A stretch of 64,000 nt of DNA from Thermoanaerobacter kivui (GTDB taxonomy: Bacteria; Bacillota; Thermoanaerobacteria; Thermoanaerobacterales; Thermoanaerobacteraceae), in contig NZ_CP009170.1 in NCBI RefSeq assembly GCF_000763575.1, positions 397,501 through 461,500 of the forward strand, given 5' to 3'. Each line of letters opens with the position of its first letter. Position 1 is the first letter of the stretch. The position numbers and the translations under genes were made by a program. Positions 55,448-63,001 of this stretch are shown in pieces. The notes under the pieces are model-generated. The model saw only the letters and a list, made by a program, of their open reading frames with translations. It did no database searches and was not told the origin of the DNA.

Positions 55448-56297
55448 TTAAAATGCCCTCCAATTCAAAATATTTTTCTTTACTCAAATTTCCTTTTTCA
55501 TAGGATATCTCAAGAGCTAATTTTCCTAAGTTTTTGTAAAGATTTATGAGATTTTGATCTTGTATGTTTTTAAGGTGGAGCTCTACTGTATTTACATCTC
55601 CTCTTGCTATAGGGCCAGTTAAGGCGCCGTTTATTCCTTTTTCTTTTATGTTTTTTAAAGTCCCCTCCATCAAAGGTATTAAAGCATCAGAATATTCTTC
55701 AAAAGGAAAGCCAGATTCTTTTAAAAGAAGTAGGCTGAGTTTTGACAAAGCTACGAGGTAATTTGAGGCTACAACACAAGCAGCGTGATAAAGAGGTTTA
55801 TTTATATTTTCCACAACTATGTATTTGCCTGAGATCTTATTTACAATTTCTTTTCCAATTTTAACTGCTTTTTCACACCCTTCTAAAGTGAAATAGGATT
55901 TTGGGAGAAGTTCTAAAGCTGCATCAAAGGAGGGACATGTCTGAATGGGGTGCATCACCATAATATATCCACCTTCAAGGTTAAGAGGATGTAAAACTTC
56001 TAAGCTTAAAGCTCCGCTCAAATGGCAAAATATTTTCTCTTTTAGCATATCTTTATGTTCAAGTAATTTGTTAACGACATCTGATATGCTACTGTCATTT
56101 GTGCTTATGATGATTACATCAGAATTTTTAAGTAGTTCTTCATAGCAGCTAAAAGCTGTTGTTTTTGTGAGCGTCGCAGACCTTTTAGCTGACTCAAAAC
56201 TCCTGCTTAAAAAACCCGAAACATCGGTGCCGCTTTTTGATAATAAAAAAGCGAGGCTTGTTCCTACAATGCCAGCCCCGACAAATCCAATTTTCAA
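55440..56297 (-). CDS. Rossmann/DUF2520 oxidoreductase, probable PanG-type ketopantoate reductase
   Basis: The 285-residue protein starts with a dinucleotide site IGFVGAGIVGTSLAFLLSKSG (cited by GFVGAGIVGTSLA, about 3-15), continues with ISTNDSSISDVV (about 70), HLSGALSLEVLHPL (about 90), and a C-terminal helical DUF2520 domain from about 140 (PLYHAACVVASNYLVALSKL; GPIARGD near 225). It is the first gene of the pantothenate operon, where no panE is found. PanG, a ketopantoate reductase from Francisella and some Firmicutes, has as far as I recall this same architecture, so ketopantoate reduction is the likely function. The function is inferred from family and position. Confidence 0.65.
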   Translation of the reverse strand: MKIGFVGAGIVGTSLAFLLSKSGTDVSGFLSRSFESAKRSATLTKTTAFSCYEELLKNSDVIIISTNDSSISDVVNKLLEHKDMLKEKIFCHLSGALSLEVLHPLNLEGGYIMVMHPIQTCPSFDAALELLPKSYFTLEGCEKAVKIGKEIVNKISGKYIVVENINKPLYHAACVVASNYLVALSKLSLLLLKESGFPFEEYSDALIPLMEGTLKNIKEKGINGALTGPIARGDVNTVELHLKNIQDQNLINLYKNLGKLALEISYEKGNLSKEKYFELEGILNG

Positions 56298-56334
56298 TAG
56301 TTTTCCCTCCTTTTACATGGGAGACAAACAAAAA

Positions 56335-56413
56335 CCTTCCACCGATGGGAAGGCAATTTCCTCTCCCGTCCCGGTCTTTTGATCCTGGCGGGGCTTTAAG
56401 TAAGCCCTATTGA
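56335..56413 (-). promoter_or_regulatory. pan-motif-like leader RNA with terminator
   Basis: Read on the minus strand, a GGGCTT/AAGCCC hairpin (56391-56407) is followed by a GC-rich stem in which CCCG-CC-A-GG faces CC-G-GG-A-CGGG, i.e. with an unpaired A on each side, and then by CCTTCC/GGAAGG (56335-56353) and TTTTTG. The described pan RNA motif, found upstream of pantothenate genes in several phyla, is a stem with two bulged adenosines. The terminator just ahead of the operon suggests attenuation. Confidence 0.7.
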
Positions 56414-56501
56414 GTTTTTAAAATTAAGTGTATGGTTCTGTGAAGATACCATCACTTTTAAAATATCACAACATTTTTATAGAGTCAATAAAGGGGAAAT
56501 A

Positions 56502-57269
56502 CTATTCTTCCAGCTTTTTTGCAAAAATTAAATATCCTGTGTGACCTACCATCAGGTCTTCTGGTCTTAACCTTTGAGGGATTAATTTATATTTTCTAAG
56601 CATAATTTCACTAACTTCTGAAATATAAAACCCATTTTTTTCAAGTGCAGCCAAACTTTCAGATACTTGATTTGTAGTGGGAACTAATATTCCTAAGTGT
56701 CCTGCAGGTTTTAGTGCTTTTCTTACTTCTTCTAAAACTTCCCATGGTTTTCTAACATCTAGGAAAAATGCGTCCAAATCTCTTTCTTTGATTCCATAAT
56801 TTATAGATTTATTGTACATTATGACATTGTCAAATTCCGAAAATTCGCTGAGATTTTTTTGTGCAAGCTTATAAAATTCTTCTCTTTGTTCATATGTATA
56901 TACTCTTCCATAAGGTCCCACAGCGCGAGAGAGGTATACAGTGAAAGCTCCAGAACCTGTTCCTGCTTCACCTACTCTTTTGCCTGGAAAAATGTCAAGG
57001 CGCATTGCTATGTAAGCTCCCTCTTTTGGATAGACAATTTGTGTTTGGCGCTTTAAGGAGTGCATTATGTAGTCAAAAGTATCGCAGTTAAGCACGTGAT
57101 ATTTTATCCCTTGTACTTCAAAGCTATTGCCGGGTTTTATTTGGGACAAAAAATCTGTATCAATTTGACCTTTTGGCAGTCCTATTTTAGAGGGAGAGGA
57201 TAGATCGACTACTTTTTTAAAATTATCTGGCCCTATTATTACGCGTTTTGTAGTTATTCGTGATTCCAC
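56502..57269 (-). CDS. trmI: tRNA (adenine-58-N1)-methyltransferase
   Basis: The 255-residue enzyme methylates A58 in the T-loop, which stabilises tRNA at high temperature. It starts with GTG 57269 (AAAGGGGGAAC upstream). An N-terminal beta domain (to about 75) is followed by a Rossmann methyltransferase: YIAMRLDIFPGKRVGEAGTGSGAFTVYLSRAVG (cited by VGEAGTGSGAFT, the SAM loop, about 108), VYTYEQREEF (acidic SAM contact, about 133), DAFFLDVRKPW (about 172) and LVPTTNQV (about 205). Length and order match TrmI. Monocistronic. Confidence 0.88.
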   Translation of the reverse strand: MESRITTKRVIIGPDNFKKVVDLSSPSKIGLPKGQIDTDFLSQIKPGNSFEVQGIKYHVLNCDTFDYIMHSLKRQTQIVYPKEGAYIAMRLDIFPGKRVGEAGTGSGAFTVYLSRAVGPYGRVYTYEQREEFYKLAQKNLSEFSEFDNVIMYNKSINYGIKERDLDAFFLDVRKPWEVLEEVRKALKPAGHLGILVPTTNQVSESLAALEKNGFYISEVSEIMLRKYKLIPQRLRPEDLMVGHTGYLIFAKKLEE

Positions 57270-57340
57270 AATTGTTCCCCCTTTCTTTTAAAAGGGTTTT
57301 TATGCCTATATTATAACACATTGTTTTATAAAGTTACAGA

Positions 57341-57724
57341 TTAAAGGATATTTTCAAGAATCGGTTTTTCGTTTTGAGGTATATGCCTTATTAACATTTT
57401 AATAGCTTTAAGCTGTGCCATGCTTAAATCTTTGTTTTTCGTCTCCACATAACTTTTTAATTTTTCCATGTTTATTTCTATCTCATCAATCTCTCTATGT
57501 TCTATTAGAATTGCCCATTTTTTATCTATCTTTTTCCATTCTTTTTCTGCTTTTTCAATGTTTTTTTTTGCTTCTTCCCAATGTCCTTTTTCTATGTTTT
57601 GCTGTACTGCTGTCAGCATTTTATTTAAATTTTCAGAGGTTTTATCAAGGTATTTAAAAGATATAATATCTAAAAGCAGGACGAAAATGACAATAGATAT
57701 CATCAAAGGAACTACATATCGCAC
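57341..57724 (-). CDS. DUF4363 family membrane-anchored protein
   Basis: The 127-residue protein starts with GTG 57724 right behind the YetF-type gene (2 bp gap; GAAAGGAAGG overlaps its end). One N-terminal helix (VVPLMISIVIFVLLLDII, about 3-20) anchors an all-helical, highly charged domain (MLTAVQQNIEKGHWEEAKKNIEKAEKEWKKI cited by KGHWEEAKKNIEKAEKEW, about 47-64) that resembles a four-helix bundle of sensor type. Pairing with a DUF421 protein is common in spore-forming Clostridia. Function unknown. Confidence 0.7.
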   Translation of the reverse strand: MRYVVPLMISIVIFVLLLDIISFKYLDKTSENLNKMLTAVQQNIEKGHWEEAKKNIEKAEKEWKKIDKKWAILIEHREIDEIEINMEKLKSYVETKNKDLSMAQLKAIKMLIRHIPQNEKPILENIL

Positions 57725-57726
57725 AT

Positions 57727-58401
57727 TTAACCTTCCTTTCTGTAAACAGTCAAAACTTTATTGGTATCTAAAGAGGCAAAAAGTACTTCTTTGACATTTT
57801 GTATTTTCCACATTTTAAGCTGTTCATTTAACCATTCCATGTCAATACCTGCTTTCTGCATATTTTGATGCATAATTCTGCCATCAATTATTATTGGAAG
57901 AGGCAAGCCTTCGTATTGAGGTGTCAAATTTAAATCTTGTGGTGTAACTGGTCTTTTATTGGATTTTGGTATTACGCTTAAACTGCCATTTGTTTCGAGT
58001 ATTGCGTATTCTACATCAGCTATGTTAGGATATCCCTTGACTCTTAACTCTTCCAAAAGGTCATTTATGTTGTACCTTTCTTTTTGGAGCTGAGATGTAA
58101 GGATTTTTCCATTTTCAACAAGGATTGTAGGAGTACCACAGATTATAGCCCTGGCTCTTAAACTTTTCATTGACAAATAGGATAAAAAAAGTTGTGAAAC
58201 TAAAAGCGTTAAGACAGGTATAATACCTGATAAAAGAGGAATCCCTTTATTTTGCATGGGGATAGCTACTAAGTCTGCTATCATGATTGCTACAACTAAC
58301 TCGTAGGGCTGAAGTTGACCTATTTGCTGTTTTCCTGAAATTCTCATAAATATTACCACAAGAGCGTATAAAATTAAGGTACGGAAAAACAGTATTAACA
58401 T
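57727..58401 (-). CDS. DUF421/YetF-type membrane protein
   Basis: This 224-residue protein has three N-terminal helices (LILFFRTLILYALVVIFMRI, YELVVAIMIADLVAIPM and ISGIIPVLTLLVSQLFLSYL in essence) with the conserved RISGKQQIGQLQPYELV between the first two, then a cytoplasmic alpha/beta domain: CGTPTILVENGKI (about 97), NINDLLEELRVKGYPNIADVEYAILE (cited by LLEELRVKGYPNIADV, about 122) and LPLPIIIDG (about 175). These are the family hallmarks. Relatives are found in spore envelopes and as stress proteins, but the biochemical role is unclear. Confidence 0.85.
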   Translation of the reverse strand: MLILFFRTLILYALVVIFMRISGKQQIGQLQPYELVVAIMIADLVAIPMQNKGIPLLSGIIPVLTLLVSQLFLSYLSMKSLRARAIICGTPTILVENGKILTSQLQKERYNINDLLEELRVKGYPNIADVEYAILETNGSLSVIPKSNKRPVTPQDLNLTPQYEGLPLPIIIDGRIMHQNMQKAGIDMEWLNEQLKMWKIQNVKEVLFASLDTNKVLTVYRKEG

Positions 58402-58622
58402 AATGTCACCCTTTCTAAGTCTTCATATATAGTATTGTTGGAGGGTTTTGAAAATATTCATTTACATTTATTTCAATATCTTTCATAAAACTTTGTTAAA
58501 AAACTTTTTGTAATGTAAAATTTTCAGTGGTAACGTTTTATAACAATTTATGATATAGTATGTAAATTTACAAACTGTTATAATATAGAGGAGGGATAAA
58601 TAAAAAATAGGGGTTGAAGAGT

Positions 58623-59444
58623 ATGTATAAGCTATTTGTCACAGATGCTGATGGGAGCTTATTAAATAGTAATTCTGAAATCTCTGATAAAAATAAAGAA
58701 GCAATAAAAGAGGTGATTTCAAGGGGAGTCATTTTTACTATTGCTACTGGACGTATGTTTTCTTCTATTTTGCCTTATGCCTTTGAACTTAATGTTAATG
58801 CTCCGGTGATTTCTTATAACGGTGCTTTAATAAAAGATATTTATACTAAAAAGGTGTACTATTACAACCCTATACAGCCAGAAGACGCGATATTTGCAAT
58901 AACATTGTTAAAAGAAAGCGGATACCATATAAATCTCTACATCGATGACGTGCTTTACGTTGAAGAAATAACGGACAGAGTGAAATGGTATCTTTCTTTT
59001 AACAATGTTACTGTAAATGCGGTGGGGGATTTAGAAGACTTTGTCAAAAAGACAGGCAGTGTCACAGCTAAAATTTATGCATTAAATGATATGGAAAATC
59101 CTATGTCTATTAGGGCAGAGGTATACGATGAGATTTCAAAAAGATTAGTGATATCTACTTCAGGTGGAGGACATTTAGAGATTAATGCAAAAGGAGTAAG
59201 CAAAGGCAATGCATTAAAAACTCTTGCAAACATGTATAACATAAAAAGAGAACATGTTGTGGCTGTAGGTGACAACTTAAATGATTTGTCGATGATAGAA
59301 TATGCAGGATTGGGAGTTGCTATGGGAAATGCTCCTGACCTTGTTAAAATAAAAGCTGATTACACCACTTCCTCTAATGATGAAGATGGAGTTGCCCATG
59401 TCATTGACAAGTTTTTCTTGAATAAAAAGACAGTAGCCGTTTAA
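58623..59444 (+). CDS. Cof-type HAD-IIB phosphatase
   Basis: ATG 58623 is preferred (GGGG at 58609-58612); a TTG at 58614 is in frame. The 273-residue protein has HAD motif I FVTDADGSLL with DxD (about 6-10), motif II ATGRMFSS (about 43), a C2B cap domain (about 85-190), motif III lysine in AKGVSKGNALKTL (about 196) and motif IV VAVGDNLNDLSMIEYAGLGVAMGNA (cited by GDNLNDLSMIEYAG, about 220). These dephosphorylate sugar phosphates or cofactors such as FMN or pyridoxal phosphate; substrate not deducible. Monocistronic with a terminator at 59472. Confidence 0.88.
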   Translation: MYKLFVTDADGSLLNSNSEISDKNKEAIKEVISRGVIFTIATGRMFSSILPYAFELNVNAPVISYNGALIKDIYTKKVYYYNPIQPEDAIFAITLLKESGYHINLYIDDVLYVEEITDRVKWYLSFNNVTVNAVGDLEDFVKKTGSVTAKIYALNDMENPMSIRAEVYDEISKRLVISTSGGGHLEINAKGVSKGNALKTLANMYNIKREHVVAVGDNLNDLSMIEYAGLGVAMGNAPDLVKIKADYTTSSNDEDGVAHVIDKFFLNKKTVAV

Positions 59445-59471
59445 GTAACAACTTTATAATAATGTGAATAA

Positions 59472-59505
59472 AATATATTACCGCAAAGCGGTAATATATT
59501 TTTTT
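59472..59505 (+). terminator. rho-independent terminator
   Basis: AATATATTACCGC and GCGGTAATATATT (59472-59484, 59488-59500) around AAA, followed by a T run. Confidence 0.85.
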
Positions 59506-59519
59506 ACTAGGTGATAATT

Positions 59520-59645
59520 ATGGAAAGCATTGTGATAAAGTTTGCCGTTTTGGTTATTATATTTATTGGGATTTTATACATGTTATTTGCCTTTTTACCT
59601 ATTTTTCGTGAGGAGGAAGCAGGTAAAAACACAAAGGATAATTAA
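59520..59645 (+). CDS. small single-span membrane protein, 41 residues
   Basis: ATG 59520 follows TAGGTGA. The peptide has one helix (VIKFAVLVIIFIGILYMLFAFLPIF, core VLVIIFIGILYMLFAF) and a charged tail (REEEAGKNTKDN). It sits in a 300-bp gap between a terminator and the promoter of the LacI-type gene. Start, binding site and helix look genuine; function unknown. Confidence 0.5.
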   Translation: MESIVIKFAVLVIIFIGILYMLFAFLPIFREEEAGKNTKDN

Positions 59646-59692
59646 TTCAAAAGTTTTCATGAAAATAAATGAAAAAAAATTGAGAAATTCTA

Positions 59693-59747
59693 TTGACAAA
59701 ATTCTATTTAAAAAGTAAAATAACATAAAGCGAAAACGATTAATCGT
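59693..59747 (+). promoter_or_regulatory. promoter with LacI-type palindromic operator
   Basis: TTGACA (59693-59698) and TAAAAT (59716-59721) with 17 bp between. Fifteen bases further, ACGATTAATCGT (59736-59747) is a perfect palindrome with the CG-N-CG spacing typical of LacI/CcpA sites, suggesting autoregulation of the gene at 59761. Confidence 0.65.
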
Positions 59748-59760
59748 GGGAGTGATTAGG

Positions 59761-60771
59761 ATGAGTGCGACTATTAAAGATGTTGCGAGAGAAGCAAAAG
59801 TTTCAATTGCTACAGTTTCAAGGGTTTTAAATAACAGTGCAGTTGTTACAGATGAGACCAGACAAAGGGTTTTAGAGGCTATAAAAAAGACAGGCTATAA
59901 GCCGAATGCTTTAGCCAGAAGTTTAAAGATTCAAAAGACCCATACTATAGGGCTTATAGTTCCTGATATCTCCAGCACTTTTTATCCAGAAGTAGTGAGA
60001 GGAATAGAAGATATCGCGGCGATGTATAATTATAACATATTTTTGTGCAATACTGACCAAAAAGAAGAAAAGGAAGTCAAATATATAGAAATATTGGGAG
60101 AAAAACAAGTAGACGGGATTATCTTTATGGGTGGTTTAATCAGAGATAGTGTTATACAGAGTTTTAACGAATTTGGTGTACCAGTGGTGCTGGCAGGTAC
60201 CCAGGACAAAGATAAGAGATATCCTAGTGTTATGATTGACAACGAAAAAGCCGCATATGACGCAGTAAAATACTTGATTTCTTTAGGACACAAAAAAATA
60301 GGTATGATTTCAGGGCCTGTGCATGACCCTATAGGAGGGCTTCAAAGAATTGAAGGTTACAAAAAAGCACTTGAAGAACACGGAATAAAATATGACCCCG
60401 AACTGGTAGTAGAAGGAGAATTTAAAACACGTAAAGCTTATCTGGCGATGCTGAAGCTTTTAGAGCACAAAGTAGATGCAGTTTTTGCAGCATCTGACGA
60501 TATGGCTGCAGCTGCTATAAATGCAATATTTGATTCAAATCTTAGGGTACCGGAAGATATCCATGTAGTTGGATTTGATAACACGTATATTTCTACTATA
60601 TTTAGGCCTACTATTACGACAATACAGCAACCAGCCTATGATATAGGGGCCGTCAGCATGAGATTATTGACTAAGCTTTTGGCAAAAGAGCCTATAGAAG
60701 AAATGCATGTGGTATTGCCTCACCAGCTTATTGTAAGAGAATCTACCGGTTTTGGGGAAGAAAAAAAATAG
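59761..60771 (+). CDS. LacI-family regulator, CcpA-like
   Basis: ATG 59761 gives 336 residues. The N-terminal HTH (TIKDVAREAKVSIATVSRVLN, cited by VAREAKVSIATVSRVLN, about 5-22) and hinge helix KPNALARSLK (about 48) are followed by a periplasmic-binding-like core: THTIGLIVPDISSTFYPEVVRGIED (cited by IGLIVPDISSTFYPEV), DGIIFMGG, DNEKAAYDAVKYL, GHKKIGMISGP (about 175), VFAASDDMAAAAINA (about 240) and VGFDNTYIS (about 270). Overall sequence style is that of CcpA, the carbon catabolite regulator that acts with HPr-Ser-P, but a sugar-specific LacI member is not excluded. Confidence 0.8.
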   Translation: MSATIKDVAREAKVSIATVSRVLNNSAVVTDETRQRVLEAIKKTGYKPNALARSLKIQKTHTIGLIVPDISSTFYPEVVRGIEDIAAMYNYNIFLCNTDQKEEKEVKYIEILGEKQVDGIIFMGGLIRDSVIQSFNEFGVPVVLAGTQDKDKRYPSVMIDNEKAAYDAVKYLISLGHKKIGMISGPVHDPIGGLQRIEGYKKALEEHGIKYDPELVVEGEFKTRKAYLAMLKLLEHKVDAVFAASDDMAAAAINAIFDSNLRVPEDIHVVGFDNTYISTIFRPTITTIQQPAYDIGAVSMRLLTKLLAKEPIEEMHVVLPHQLIVRESTGFGEEKK

Positions 60772-60790
60772 CCGCTAAGGCTATTTTTTT
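60762..60790 (+). terminator. rho-independent terminator
   Basis: ATAGCC and GGCTAT around GCTAA (stem 60768-60784), extended by A and T runs; the stop codon of the regulator (60769-60771) is inside the stem. Confidence 0.8.
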
Positions 60791-60832
60791 TATAAGCCTT
60801 TCTGGTATACTGGTGTCAGGAGGGAGGCTTAT

Positions 60833-61510
60833 ATGGAAAGATTATTGATTATAGATGACGAGGAGATGCTTGTAAAAGGATTGAAGCTTTCTTTGGAAGA
60901 AGAAGGCTTTGCTGTGGATGTCGCTTATGATGGAGAAGATGGACTTAGCAAAGTTCGTTTAGGAAATTACGACCTTGTGATTCTTGATATAATGCTTCCT
61001 AAATTAGATGGGTTTTCAGTGTGCAGGGAAATTAGGACTTTTTCAAATATTCCTATAATAATGCTTACAGCTAGAGGAGACGACATTGACAAAATCGTTG
61101 GTATAGAATTAGGAGCAGATGATTATTTAGCAAAACCTTTTAATACCAGAGAGCTTATTGCGAGAATAAGAGCTCTTCTCAGAAGAGCTGCAAATCCATA
61201 TACAAAGAAAAAAGATGAGATAAAAAGAGGGGATCTCTATATCAATATACCCGAAAGAGCTGTTTATAAAAGAGGCAAAAGAATTGACCTTACAAATAAA
61301 GAATTTGAGATATTAGTACTTTTGGCTTCAAATCCCGGTAAGTTGTATACAAAGGATAAATTGATGGATTTGATATGGGGATTTGAGTTTTATGGAGATA
61401 CGAATACTGTTACTGTGCACGTAAGAAAATTAAGAGAAAAAATCGAAGATGACCCTGCAAATCCTCAATATATTTTTACTAAATGGGGTGCAGGATATTA
61501 CATGAAATAA
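60833..61510 (+). CDS. OmpR-family response regulator
   Basis: The 225-residue protein has a receiver domain: LLIIDDEEMLVKG (acidic pair, about 7), DLVILDIMLPKLDG with the phosphoryl Asp near 53, IIMLTARGDD (Thr, about 80) and DYLAKPFN (Lys, about 102). The winged-helix output domain from about 130 has LTNKEFEILVLLASNPGKLYT and GDTNTVTVHVRKLREKI. AGGAGGGAGG precedes the ATG. It pairs with the kinase 10 bp downstream. The signal is not deducible. An extended -10-like TGGTATACT (60804-60812) lies just upstream. Confidence 0.92.
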   Translation: MERLLIIDDEEMLVKGLKLSLEEEGFAVDVAYDGEDGLSKVRLGNYDLVILDIMLPKLDGFSVCREIRTFSNIPIIMLTARGDDIDKIVGIELGADDYLAKPFNTRELIARIRALLRRAANPYTKKKDEIKRGDLYINIPERAVYKRGKRIDLTNKEFEILVLLASNPGKLYTKDKLMDLIWGFEFYGDTNTVTVHVRKLREKIEDDPANPQYIFTKWGAGYYMK

Positions 61511-61520
61511 AGGTGATAAA

Positions 61521-62918
61521 ATGAGTCTAAGATGGAAGATATTTTCATTATATCTAATCATTCTTATAGTCTCTTTGGTATCTACAGGATTTTATCTTTA
61601 TAACTACATAGAAAAAAGTTACTTAGATAACGTCAAGGTCAATAATTTGATGCAAGCCAACATGATATCTAATTTTGTATCAAGGTTTGTAGGCGCTTCT
61701 TCTTACTTAATTGAACCTACAATAATAGAGTATGCAAAGCAGATAAATTCAAGGGTATTATTTACTGATACTAATGGGAAGGTACTAGTTGATTCTGCTG
61801 CTTCAAAGGAAATGGAAGGAAAGATAATAAAAAGTTATAGCGATATACGGGAAGCTTTAAAAGGAAAAGGTTCTACCAGTATTCATGATATAAACGGTGT
61901 AGGTTGGGCGATGTATGCCGCAGTTCCTGTTACAGTGAAAAACAACGTGGTAGGGGCTATATTGATTTCTTCTTCTATAGATGAGGTAATGAGCCTTTTA
62001 AATTCAATAAAATACCGTATGATATATACTTTTGCAGGTATAGGCCTGATAGTCAGCATTTTAAGTCTTTTGGTGGCTTCTTTTATAACAAAACCTCTAA
62101 AGCGGCTAACAGATGCTGTAAATATCTTGTCTCAAGGGAAGTTGGATTACAAGGTAGATGTGAGAAGCAACGACGAAATAGGAAAATTGGCAGGAGCTTT
62201 TAATAAAATGAGTTTAAATCTCATGAAATTGGACGAAGAACGCAAAAGATTTGTCTCAGATGCCTCTCATGAACTTAAAACCCCTCTTGCGTCAGTGAAG
62301 GCTTTGGTTGGATCACTAATAGACAGCAGAAATACCGATGTACATTTTTATAAAGAAATATTGAGAGATGTGGACAGTGAACTTGATAGGATGACGAGAT
62401 TGGTCAATGACCTTTTAGAATTAGCCAGAATGGACAAAATTAAATCAGTAAGATTAAAGAAATGCGAAATTAGTGAAATCATATTGGACGTCATAGAAAG
62501 TCTCACTCCTCTTGCAAAGACGAAAGAAATAAACCTTGCCTTTCAAGGGAAAAGTAATGTTTTTGCGGAAGTGGAGGCGGATAGATTTTATAGAATGGTG
62601 TATAATATAGTAGAAAATGGAATAAAATACACCTATAATGGTGGGAATGTCATAGTGGGTTTAAAGGAAGATGAAAATAATATTTATATAACAATTGCTG
62701 ACAACGGAATGGGCATAAGTGAAGAAACCCTTCCAAAAATATTTGACAGGTTTACAAGAGGCGATACCGCAAGGTCTAAAAAGAGTGGCGGTTTTGGCTT
62801 GGGCCTTGCTATTGCTAAAGAGATAATAGACATCCACGAAGGCAAAGTCACAGTGGAAAGTAAAGTGGGAGAAGGAACGGTATTTAAAATTTCCATACCC
62901 AAAAAGAGAAGGAATTAA
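61521..62918 (+). CDS. membrane sensor histidine kinase
   Basis: The 465-residue kinase has TM1 (about 7-28), an extracytoplasmic sensor of about 135 residues, TM2 (about 168-192), HAMP (about 193-245), the HisKA motif FVSDASHELKTPLASVKAL (His near 250) and the HATPase domain with NIVENGIKYT (N box, about 365), DNGMGI (G1) and SGGFGLGLAIAKEI (G2, about 420). All catalytic boxes are intact. The sensor region (TIIEYAKQINSRVLFTDTNGKVLVDS) looks like a single PAS/Cache-type fold. With the regulator upstream it is a WalK/PhoR-like pair. Confidence 0.92.
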   Translation: MSLRWKIFSLYLIILIVSLVSTGFYLYNYIEKSYLDNVKVNNLMQANMISNFVSRFVGASSYLIEPTIIEYAKQINSRVLFTDTNGKVLVDSAASKEMEGKIIKSYSDIREALKGKGSTSIHDINGVGWAMYAAVPVTVKNNVVGAILISSSIDEVMSLLNSIKYRMIYTFAGIGLIVSILSLLVASFITKPLKRLTDAVNILSQGKLDYKVDVRSNDEIGKLAGAFNKMSLNLMKLDEERKRFVSDASHELKTPLASVKALVGSLIDSRNTDVHFYKEILRDVDSELDRMTRLVNDLLELARMDKIKSVRLKKCEISEIILDVIESLTPLAKTKEINLAFQGKSNVFAEVEADRFYRMVYNIVENGIKYTYNGGNVIVGLKEDENNIYITIADNGMGISEETLPKIFDRFTRGDTARSKKSGGFGLGLAIAKEIIDIHEGKVTVESKVGEGTVFKISIPKKRRN

Positions 62919-63001
62919 GCTTTTTTTAATAATTTTTTATGTTTATTTAATGTTTGTGTAACAAAAGTATAGTATGATTAAAGCAGAGGGAGGGAATAAA
63001 G

